Origin: Bacteroidota bacterium
GTDB lineage: Bacteria > Bacteroidota > Bacteroidia > Chitinophagales > Chitinophagaceae
Reading direction: 5' to 3'
Assembly: GCA_028875955.1 (NCBI GenBank)
Contig: JAGWTX010000214.1
Location: forward strand, 1-5,036
Length of the DNA stretch: 5,036 bases
Shown: positions 1-5,036 of the stretch, piece after piece
Position numbering within the stretch: position 1 is the first letter of the stretch
How the letters are laid out: the number at the start of each line of letters is the position of its first letter
Position numbers and translations under genes: made by a program
Notes under the pieces: model-generated
Seen by the model: only the letters and a program-made list of their open reading frames with translations
Database searches by the model: none
What the model was told of the DNA's origin: nothing

Positions 1-281
1 GCAACGACTTCCACTTCACTGGGAAACTGTTGCATGCAACAGGTAAAGGTCATGGCGCAACCTTCATTGGGATTGAGGTAGTATAACAGCAATTCATTCC
101 CTTCTTCATCAACCCTTGAAATCTTTAATGAACCCGTGAGTACGATGGGCACCTGACGGACGGTCTGACCGATGGAAATTACCCTGGTCCCTGCTTTCAC
201 GGATGCGAATTCCGCTCTCTTATCGATCACATCAAGCAGTTCGGGTTCAAATACGGTTTGCAGGGAGTCAAAAGTTGTCAT
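1..281 (-). CDS. Crp/Fnr family transcriptional regulator, N-terminal part (cut by window edge)
   Basis: Reading leftward from the ATG at 281-279, 93 codons are open to the window edge, so the C-terminus is missing. The visible part has the beta-roll pattern of a cyclic-nucleotide-binding-like sensor domain. Residues 28-54 (VKAGTRVISIGQ, then IVLTGSLKISR) match the usual Crp/Fnr 'G..i...G......v..G.ikv' layout, followed by DEEGNELLLYYLNPNEGC at 58-75. In this family the domain is followed by a DNA-binding winged helix, which would lie outside the window. Cysteines cluster at 75, 81 and 82. The start is well fixed: no other ATG lies between it and the in-frame stop at 320-318, and a perfect promoter element lies 23 nt upstream. 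The effector cannot be told from this fragment, so this could be a cAMP-independent regulator. The family call is fairly sure; targets are unknown. Confidence 0.85.
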   Translation of the reverse strand, partial: MTTFDSLQTVFEPELLDVIDKRAEFASVKAGTRVISIGQTVRQVPIVLTGSLKISRVDEEGNELLLYYLNPNEGCAMTFTCCMQQFPSEVEVV

Positions 282-304
282 AGTTGATGCATAGGTTTCA
301 AATG

Positions 305-312
305 CAAAGGTA
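305..312 (-). promoter_or_regulatory. Bacteroidota-type -7 promoter element for the Crp/Fnr gene
   Basis: On the minus strand this reads TACCTTTG, a perfect match to the Bacteroidota housekeeping sigma -7 consensus TAnnTTTG. It ends 23 nt before the regulator's ATG, which would give a leader of roughly 15-20 nt. I see no convincing -33 TTTG partner at the usual distance. The assignment rests on motif plus position; no start site is demonstrated. Confidence 0.65.
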
Positions 313-501
313 CGATCTTATCGCGGCATACCTCTCTTGAAAGCCAGGGGTTCGCCAAACCCATTGATGACAAAAACCCTTGCAGTAAACCTATCAGACC
401 TGTTCTGAAATACATTTTACGGACAATCCCGTACTGCTGCATTTGGAATACCCGGTTACAAACGTTTACATACGGATATAATCGTTTAAAAACCACCTGC
501 T

Positions 502-515
502 TACCCTTGACTTTG
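502..515 (+). promoter_or_regulatory. Weak candidate promoter region for ssb
   Basis: Two overlapping near-matches to the TAnnTTTG element occur here: TACCCTTG at 502-509 and TGACTTTG at 508-515, each with one mismatch. They lie about 46-52 nt before the ssb ATG, leaving an AT-rich leader without a Shine-Dalgarno sequence, which is normal for this phylum. No better match is seen in the intergenic region on this strand, so this is the best guess rather than a firm call. Confidence 0.35.
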
Positions 516-561
516 CATTTTTGAGCATGAACAGCAGCTAGCTGCATAAAATCATACATCT

Positions 562-897
562 ATGAACGCACTCAAAAACAAAGTACAACTGATTGGTTTT
601 CTTGGTCAGGCACCGGATATCAAAACGATCAGTGATGGTAAAAAAGTTGCCCACCTGAATGTGGCCACCAATGAAAATTACAAAAATGCCAAGGGCGAAA
701 AAGTAACCGAAACCCAGTGGCACAATGTGATTGCCTGGGGGAAACTGGCGGAAATCGCGGAAAAATACCTGGACAAGGGCATTGAAGTGGCCATCGAGGG
801 TAAACTGATCAACCGCAATTACACGGATAAACAGGGGAATAAGCGGTATATCACAGAAGTTCAGGCAAATGAACTCCTGATATTAACCAAGAAGTGA
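562..897 (+). CDS. ssb: Single-stranded DNA-binding protein, short form without acidic tail
   Basis: This is a 111-residue protein made almost entirely of one SSB-type OB fold. It begins with the family signature KNKVQLIGFLGQAPDIK (residues 5-21). It continues with the strand VAHLNVATNE (29-38) and the hallmark TQWHNVIAWGKLAEIAEKYL (51-70), whose W53 and W59 are at positions typical for ssDNA stacking. It ends in VAIEGKLINRNY and YITEVQANELLIL. The protein stops about six residues after the last OB strand, at TKK. It therefore lacks both the flexible linker and the acidic DDDIPF-like tip that canonical bacterial SSBs (about 150-180 aa) use to recruit repair and replication partners. It should still bind ssDNA and oligomerise. 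Such short SSBs are common in Bacteroidota, often alongside a full-length copy, so this may be a paralogue rather than the main SSB. The gene stands alone: a divergent regulator precedes it and a hairpin follows it. Confidence 0.95.
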   Translation: MNALKNKVQLIGFLGQAPDIKTISDGKKVAHLNVATNENYKNAKGEKVTETQWHNVIAWGKLAEIAEKYLDKGIEVAIEGKLINRNYTDKQGNKRYITEVQANELLILTKK

Positions 898-918
898 TTG
901 TGTGGTGGGAAGACCGCA

Positions 919-940
919 TAACCCGCCCCCCTGCGGGTTG
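919..940 (+). terminator. GC-rich hairpin after ssb, possible terminator
   Basis: AACCCGC (920-926) pairs perfectly with GCGGGTT (933-939) around a CCCCCT loop, and a further T-G wobble closes positions 919 and 940. The hairpin starts 22 nt after the ssb stop and lies before the comB promoter, as expected for a terminator. No T-tract follows directly (only TTTT at 957-960), so efficiency is doubtful and it may instead protect the 3' end of the ssb mRNA. Confidence 0.5.
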
Positions 941-957
941 TGCACTTCCTGTGTAGT

Positions 958-984
958 TTTGAAAGGTTGCAGGGATTATCTTTG
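958..984 (+). promoter_or_regulatory. Bacteroidota-type promoter for comB
   Basis: TATCTTTG at 977-984 is a perfect TAnnTTTG -7 element. A TTTG at 958-961 could serve as the -33 element, although the 15-nt gap is shorter than usual. The -7 element ends only 7 nt before the ATG at 992, so transcription would begin at or within a few bases of the start codon. This placement supports the 992 start and rules against the upstream GTG at 902. Confidence 0.65.
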
Positions 985-991
985 CGGCTTT

Positions 992-1714
992 ATGAGTCAG
1001 AAACCCCAACTTCATACGGTTCTTTCACCACGTTTACTGGATATTTACGATGTCAGTAACAGTATTGTGGTGATCATTGATGTTTTCCGCGCTACTTCCA
1101 CCATCGCCACCGCGTTATACAATGGAGCCCAAAGCGTAATTCCGGTGGATTCTGTTGAATTATGCATTGCCAGGGGGAAAGAAACCGGCGGTATCACCGC
1201 TGGCGAAAGAGACGGCAAAGTGATTCCGGGGTTGGCCTATGGAAATTCTCCCGCAGAATACCCCAGGACTTTTATCGAAGGGAAAACCCTGGTGCTTACC
1301 ACTACCAATGGTACCCGTTTGTTACACATGGCATTGTCAAAAGGGGCTTCTGAAATCATAACCGGGTCCTTTCCCAATCTGTCTGCCGTATGCTCATTTT
1401 TGCTGGCACAGCAAAAAAACGTGATCCTGGGTTGTTCGGCCTGGAAAGACAAATTTAACTTAGAAGACACCCTGTTTGCCGGAGCGGTTATTGAAAGAAT
1501 CCGGGATGCCTTTACCATTCATTGCGACAGCAGCCTGATGGCTTCCGATATGTATGCATTGCATAAACAGGACATGTCCGGTTTTATCCGCAAAACCACC
1601 CACTGGCACAGACTCGCAGCATTCGGGTTGGAAAAAGATCTTGAATATTGTGTTACGCCGGATCAGGCCAATATTCTTCCCTATTACCAGAATGGTGAGC
1701 TCAGGGTTCGATAA
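992..1714 (+). CDS. comB: 2-phosphosulfolactate phosphatase (ComB family)
   Basis: The predicted enzyme hydrolyses (R)-2-phospho-3-sulfolactate to 3-sulfolactate and phosphate, with Mg2+, in the cytoplasm. In methanogens this is the second step of coenzyme M synthesis. Many bacteria carry the family without making coenzyme M. The 240-residue product has the family's conserved blocks in order: VVIIDVFRATSTIATAL (26-42), GERDG (71-75), YGNSP (83-87), LVLTTTNGTR (100-109), FNLEDTLFAGAVIE (155-168) and the C-terminal DLEYCVTPDQANILPYY (216-232). The length is normal for the family. The frame stays open upstream to a GTG at 902, but that would add 30 residues with no family similarity, running through a hairpin and a perfect promoter; I therefore choose ATG 992. 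No sulfolactate-pathway gene (comA, comC, comDE) is adjacent, so the pathway here is inferred, not seen. The family call is strong; the in vivo substrate is less sure. Confidence 0.92.
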   Translation: MSQKPQLHTVLSPRLLDIYDVSNSIVVIIDVFRATSTIATALYNGAQSVIPVDSVELCIARGKETGGITAGERDGKVIPGLAYGNSPAEYPRTFIEGKTLVLTTTNGTRLLHMALSKGASEIITGSFPNLSAVCSFLLAQQKNVILGCSAWKDKFNLEDTLFAGAVIERIRDAFTIHCDSSLMASDMYALHKQDMSGFIRKTTHWHRLAAFGLEKDLEYCVTPDQANILPYYQNGELRVR

Positions 1715-1796
1715 ACCTTTCGGACCTTTTTTTGTTTAGGGTTCAGGTGCTGCATGCAGTGTGTTAAAAAATAGTGATGAATTCCCCAAAATTCAG

Positions 1797-1817
1797 TCCG
1801 GGATCCCGATTTTTTTT
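1797..1817 (+). terminator. Weak terminator-like palindrome plus T-tract after comB
   Basis: The palindrome CGGGATCCCG (1799-1808) is followed by A and then eight T residues (1810-1817). Because a hairpin needs a loop, only a very short stem (CGG/CCG around GATC) can form, so this is a weak intrinsic terminator at best. A second weak candidate lies at the comB stop itself: AGGGTT/AACCTT-like pairing at 1703-1719, then seven T residues at 1727-1733. One of these probably ends the comB transcript, but neither is convincing. Confidence 0.3.
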
Positions 1818-1849
1818 CATTTCTCTTCGGAAACCCGTCTGCTTTCCTT

Positions 1850-1857
1850 TACTTTTG
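1850..1857 (+). promoter_or_regulatory. Bacteroidota-type -7 promoter element for the SNF2 gene
   Basis: TACTTTTG matches TAnnTTTG perfectly. It lies 90 nt before the SNF2 gene's ATG, giving a predicted leader of about 85 nt that contains a strong hairpin. No clear -33 TTTG is seen upstream, and no other match to the element occurs between here and the ATG. Confidence 0.55.
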
Positions 1858-1878
1858 CAAATTGCCCTTTTGGGAGTC

Positions 1879-1916
1879 TGAAAAATGAAGGCGGATCCCC
1901 CATTCCTTCATTTTCA
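1879..1916 (+). promoter_or_regulatory. Stable hairpin in the predicted 5' leader of the SNF2 gene
   Basis: AAAATGAAGG (1882-1891) and CCTTCATTTT (1905-1914) are perfect 10-bp reverse complements around a 13-nt loop (1892-1904). With one bulged A, the pairing extends to 12 bp (1879-1891 with 1905-1916). The hairpin ends 31 nt before the ATG. It could be a leader control element, an mRNA-stabilising structure, or, because its arms are flanked by A and T runs, a terminator for comB transcripts. The pairing is seen directly; the role is inferred. Confidence 0.45.
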
Positions 1917-1947
1917 ACCCCTCGGAATGCAGCTTAGAAACTGAATC

Positions 1948-4900
1948 ATGGCTTTACCTTATCTGGTCAAACATATTTACAACAGTGGCACGGAGGAAGT
2001 GATCCGGCGTGGGAAGAAAATCCATGCCTTGGGCAATGTAGAGCTGGTGGAATATGACGACCTGATGGCTGCTGTTATCTTTCGTGTGAAAGATGATGGG
2101 TATGCAACCTTTTATAAGGTCCATATCAATCAGTTCAAGGACCCGAAAACCCTTTCACTTCGTTGCAGTTGCCCTTATAACCTTTCTGAAATCTGCCGCC
2201 ACAAAGCCGGCGCTTTGTTTCATTTGCAGGACATGCTCGATAAAAACTTACTGGGCAATAAGGAAACGGTTTATGATCAGAAGCATACGGTTGTCAAAAT
2301 GAAACAGCTGGAACTGAAGCTGATTCGCATGCTTTCCGCACAGGAGAATTTCGAGGCGGCAGAAAATTACCTGCGTAGTTCACGCAGCAATATCCTTGAA
2401 GCAAAGGATGAAAGGGTTTTGGCCGAATTGGAATATGAAGGGGAAAACTTTAAGGTGGTCATCCAGAAAAACGAGGAAAGGAATTTTGATACGAGCTGTA
2501 CCTGTCAGTCGGATACCGAGCATCCCCTTTGTGTGCACAAGAATATAGTCTTGCTCCAACTCCTGCACAATTACGGTCCGAATTATTTCGATAGTATCCG
2601 AAACTGGGATAAGGAAAAAAACAAATTGCTGGCCTTGTACGGGTATTCACTATCTGATGACCTGAAAGGGAAATTCGAGTTCACCTATACCGATGGCAAA
2701 CCCTTCCTGCGGGTATTGGATACTTCGATCAAACGCGTATCCCTTAATAATGCTACCGTAGCCGAACCCAGACCTGTTAAAGAAACGGAGGAACAGCCGG
2801 ACATAATACCTACCGGTGTACCAGTTTCCCAGACAGCCTTGAAATTGGGTATCGTCATCACTACCAATGAACATGAATATCCCTATGGCCAGCTGGAAGC
2901 CGTTCAGGGAGAACCCGATGAAGGGTTTACACGCTACATTTCAAAAACTGTAAAAATAGATCTGGCGAAATTTGTCAACACCGAACAGTTTTCAGAGGAA
3001 GATAAGATGCTGTTGCAGCAATTGCGGAAACTGATGCCGGCGGAAGTAGGCAGGTACCTGAACCGGAACTCTCCCTTTAGTGGTATCTGGGAAAATATCA
3101 TCCAGCAACACAACGATGAATTGCCGGAAGAAACCCGGCACCTCATCAATGAGTTTCTGCATCCGAAGGTGAAGAAGATCTTTACGGAGAACGCCGACAA
3201 CAAATTCGTCTTTTATCTGCCGGCAAAAAAAACATTTACCACATCCAACCTGTTGCAGGCGGAATTGGTCACCAAATTCATCAGTCCCGAATTCGAGGTA
3301 AACTATTCGAATGGCGTGTATGAAATAGACTGCAGGGTAAAACTACCGCTTGCCGATCTCAACATTTCAGAAAATGAAACGGAAGCGGTTATGTTCTTTC
3401 AATACCATAACCAGTTCTATACCTGGCAGCGTTCAGAAGACATCAACCTGGTTGAGAAATTCCTCCCAACGGGAAAAATGCAGATCCCGGCTGAGGAATG
3501 GGCAGACCAGCTGCAGCAGTTTATCCTTCCTTTATCCAAGGACTATAATGTGCATTTTACCAATGTGCAGAAAGAAGAGATCAGGGACAGTAAACCCGAA
3601 GTGAAAGTATTGCTGAAGGAAAGGGGCGAGTATCTTTTATTTCAACCCGTTTTCTCCTACCGGGGTTATGATGTTCGTGCGACCGATAAGGAAAAGATTA
3701 TTTTACCGGTTGCGGATAAATTACTGGTCATTTACCGGAACCTGGAAATAGAGAAAGAGTTTGTTGCCAAACTGGAATCCCTGCATTCAGGATTTATTCG
3801 TCCGGTGGAAGGCAATGTGCTGGCATTAAAAGGCACGGATGTACTCAGGAATAACTGGTTTTTCCTCTTTGTGGATGCTGTCAAGGAGATGAATATTCCC
3901 GTATTCGGTTTTGAAGCGCTAAAAAACTTCCGGTTCAATACGGCGAAGCCCTCCACGAAAATATTTATCAGCAGCAATACAGACTGGTTTGATGCGAAAG
4001 TGGAGATCCGGTTTGGTGAACAGAAGGTAACGGTGGAAGAAGTGAAAAAAGCACTGACCAATAAACAGCAGTTTGTTCAGCTGGAAGACGGAACCCTGGG
4101 TATCCTTCCGGAGGAATGGATCAAAAAATATTCGCTTTTATTCCGGGTGGGCGATGGCAGAACCGGGAGCATGAAACTGAGCAAATATCATTTCAGTGTC
4201 ATTGAAGAACTCTATCTGCAGCGGGATGAGGAAGAACTGTTTTTCCAGCTGGAAGAAAAGTATGAACGACTGAAAGGCAACCATTCCATCAAGGAAATAC
4301 CGGCACCGGCCCATTTGCGCGATGTCTTAAGGCCTTATCAGGAAAGCGGGTTCCAGTGGTTGAATTATTTACGGGAAGTGCAGTGGGGCGGAATCTTGGC
4401 AGACGACATGGGATTGGGTAAAACCATACAGGCCCTGAGTTTTATCCATCACCTGAAAACAGAGAACGGGTCACTGAAAGCATTGGTGGTTTGTCCTACC
4501 ACCCTGATGTTCAACTGGCAGAATGAGATCAGCAAATTTACGCCTACCCTCAGTTTTTCCATCCATCATGGCGGGAACCGTTCCAAAGAAAACCTGAACG
4601 ATCCCGGTATTGATGTGATCATTACCACCTATGGTACCTTGAGAAGCGATATAAAACAGTTTGTAGACATACAGTTTGATTATGTGATCCTGGATGAAAG
4701 CCAGGCTATCAAAAATCCCGGCAGTAAGGTAACCAAGGCCGCGGGATTGCTGAAGGCAAAAAACCGTTTGTGCCTGAGCGGAACGCCCCTGCAGAACAAT
4801 ACATTTGACATATTCGCACAGATGAATTTTTTAAACCCGGGTATGTTGGGCAGTATGGAGTTTTTCAAACAGGAGTTCTCCGTACCCATTGACAAGTTTG

Positions 4901-5036
4901 GGGAGAAGGAACAGAAGGAACATCTGCGAAAACTGCTTTATCCCTTTATCCTGCGGAGAACAAAGGAACAGGTGGCCAAGGATCTTCCTGAAAAACAGGA
5001 AATGGTTTTGTTCTGCGAAATGGGGGATGAACAACG
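1948..5036 (+). CDS. SWIM zinc-finger SNF2-family helicase-like ATPase (3' end beyond window)
   Basis: An uninterrupted frame of 1029 codons runs off the right edge. The start is fixed by an in-frame TGA at 1942-1944, one codon before the ATG. Residues 73-85 hold a SWIM motif (C73-x-C75-x7-C83-x-H85), and 184-197 hold a second one (C184-x-C186-x8-C195-x-H197). A P/E-rich linker lies near 271-290. A long, poorly assigned region follows; its end (about 672-735, SSNTDWFDAKVEIRFG through LGILPEEWIKKYS) resembles the helicase-associated region of bacterial SNF2 proteins. The ATPase lobe follows: LRPYQESGFQWL (794-805), Walker A ADDMGLGKT (818-826), motif Ia LVVCPTTLMFNW (846-857), ITTYGTL (892-898), Walker B LDESQ (915-919), motif III LSGTPLQNN (943-951) and LRRTKEQVAKDLPEKQE (1002-1018). 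The second helicase lobe, expected to need roughly 200 more residues, lies outside. Relatives are ATP-driven dsDNA translocases that move or strip proteins, usually without strand separation; SWIM domains bind DNA or protein. The cellular target is unknown. Confidence 0.95.
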   Translation, partial: MALPYLVKHIYNSGTEEVIRRGKKIHALGNVELVEYDDLMAAVIFRVKDDGYATFYKVHINQFKDPKTLSLRCSCPYNLSEICRHKAGALFHLQDMLDKNLLGNKETVYDQKHTVVKMKQLELKLIRMLSAQENFEAAENYLRSSRSNILEAKDERVLAELEYEGENFKVVIQKNEERNFDTSCTCQSDTEHPLCVHKNIVLLQLLHNYGPNYFDSIRNWDKEKNKLLALYGYSLSDDLKGKFEFTYTDGKPFLRVLDTSIKRVSLNNATVAEPRPVKETEEQPDIIPTGVPVSQTALKLGIVITTNEHEYPYGQLEAVQGEPDEGFTRYISKTVKIDLAKFVNTEQFSEEDKMLLQQLRKLMPAEVGRYLNRNSPFSGIWENIIQQHNDELPEETRHLINEFLHPKVKKIFTENADNKFVFYLPAKKTFTTSNLLQAELVTKFISPEFEVNYSNGVYEIDCRVKLPLADLNISENETEAVMFFQYHNQFYTWQRSEDINLVEKFLPTGKMQIPAEEWADQLQQFILPLSKDYNVHFTNVQKEEIRDSKPEVKVLLKERGEYLLFQPVFSYRGYDVRATDKEKIILPVADKLLVIYRNLEIEKEFVAKLESLHSGFIRPVEGNVLALKGTDVLRNNWFFLFVDAVKEMNIPVFGFEALKNFRFNTAKPSTKIFISSNTDWFDAKVEIRFGEQKVTVEEVKKALTNKQQFVQLEDGTLGILPEEWIKKYSLLFRVGDGRTGSMKLSKYHFSVIEELYLQRDEEELFFQLEEKYERLKGNHSIKEIPAPAHLRDVLRPYQESGFQWLNYLREVQWGGILADDMGLGKTIQALSFIHHLKTENGSLKALVVCPTTLMFNWQNEISKFTPTLSFSIHHGGNRSKENLNDPGIDVIITTYGTLRSDIKQFVDIQFDYVILDESQAIKNPGSKVTKAAGLLKAKNRLCLSGTPLQNNTFDIFAQMNFLNPGMLGSMEFFKQEFSVPIDKFGEKEQKEHLRKLLYPFILRRTKEQVAKDLPEKQEMVLFCEMGDEQ

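Noticed and set aside
348..433. Two 5-bp inverted repeats in the divergent intergenic region: GGGTT/AACCC at 348-362 and TACGG/CCGTA at 418-433, considered as operators.
   Set aside because: Five-bp arms are expected by chance in a region this size, and neither resembles a Crp/Fnr palindrome such as TTGAT-n4-ATCAA.
460..488. CGTTTA repeated at 463-468 and 483-488, exactly 20 bp apart, the first within the palindrome AAACGTTT (460-467).
   Set aside because: The two-turn spacing is suggestive of protein binding, but a 6-base repeat in AT-rich DNA is easily chance and there is no third copy.
278..559. A 93-codon minus-strand frame between the regulator and ssb whose stop overlaps the regulator's start as ATGA.
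   Set aside because: No recognisable family. It runs across the regulator's perfect promoter element and the whole divergent promoter region, and its composition (scattered Cys, Met, Gln) looks like translated non-coding DNA. The ATGA overlap is probably chance.
902..991. GTG start at 902 extending comB by 30 residues.
   Set aside because: The extension has no ComB similarity and spans a 7-bp GC hairpin and a perfect -7 promoter element; ATG 992 fits the family length and the promoter.
1237..1518. Minus-strand frame inside comB.
   Set aside because: It lies entirely opposite a well-supported gene and shows no recognisable domain; it is a shadow frame.
3732..4061. A 109-codon minus-strand frame inside the SNF2 gene, the longest antisense frame there.
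   Set aside because: The Ser/Phe/Thr-rich translation is typical of the complement of a Lys/Glu-rich gene, and it has no promoter or family match.
1948..5036. SNF2 protein as part of a phage-defence island (for example DISARM-like systems use an SNF2 helicase).
   Set aside because: No methyltransferase, nuclease, DUF1998 or other defence partner is visible, the neighbours are ordinary metabolic and DNA genes, and the SWIM architecture fits a common bacterial SNF2 group.
1..5036. tRNA, rRNA, CRISPR arrays, insertion sequences and long direct repeats.
   Set aside because: No cloverleaf, regularly spaced repeat, transposase motif or terminal inverted repeat was seen on either strand.

Overview
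The window looks like chromosomal DNA from a member of the Bacteroidota, possibly near Chitinophagaceae. Three perfect TAnnTTTG promoter elements sit just upstream of chosen gene starts. Clear Shine-Dalgarno sequences are absent, and the protein styles (a short tail-less SSB, a Crp/Fnr protein with the YYLNPNEGC segment, a SWIM-SNF2 protein) fit that phylum. The lineage below phylum is a guess from style, not from a marker gene.

Layout: (1) 1-281, minus strand: the first 93 residues of a Crp/Fnr-type regulator, cut by the left edge. (2) 282-561: a divergent intergenic region with a good promoter for the regulator and a weak one for ssb. It also holds two short inverted repeats (348-362 and 418-433) of unknown meaning. 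(3) 562-897: a short single-stranded DNA-binding protein. (4) 898-991: a GC-rich hairpin, then a promoter placed so close to the next ATG that the transcript should be leaderless or nearly so. (5) 992-1714: comB, 2-phosphosulfolactate phosphatase. (6) 1715-1947: weak terminator-like signals, a perfect -7 element, and a strong 12-bp (one-bulge) hairpin in the predicted leader of the next gene. (7) 1948-5036: the first 1029 codons of a large SWIM/SNF2 helicase-like ATPase, open at the right edge, with two SWIM-type zinc motifs at its N-terminus.

The genes do not form an obvious operon or pathway. Each has its own candidate promoter, and the functions (regulation, ssDNA binding, sulfonate metabolism, DNA translocation or remodelling) are unrelated apart from the loose DNA theme of SSB and SNF2. 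I see no RNA gene, mobile element, CRISPR array or convincing new system. The items most worth a second look are the tandem SWIM motifs, the leader hairpin before the SNF2 gene, and the near-leaderless comB start.
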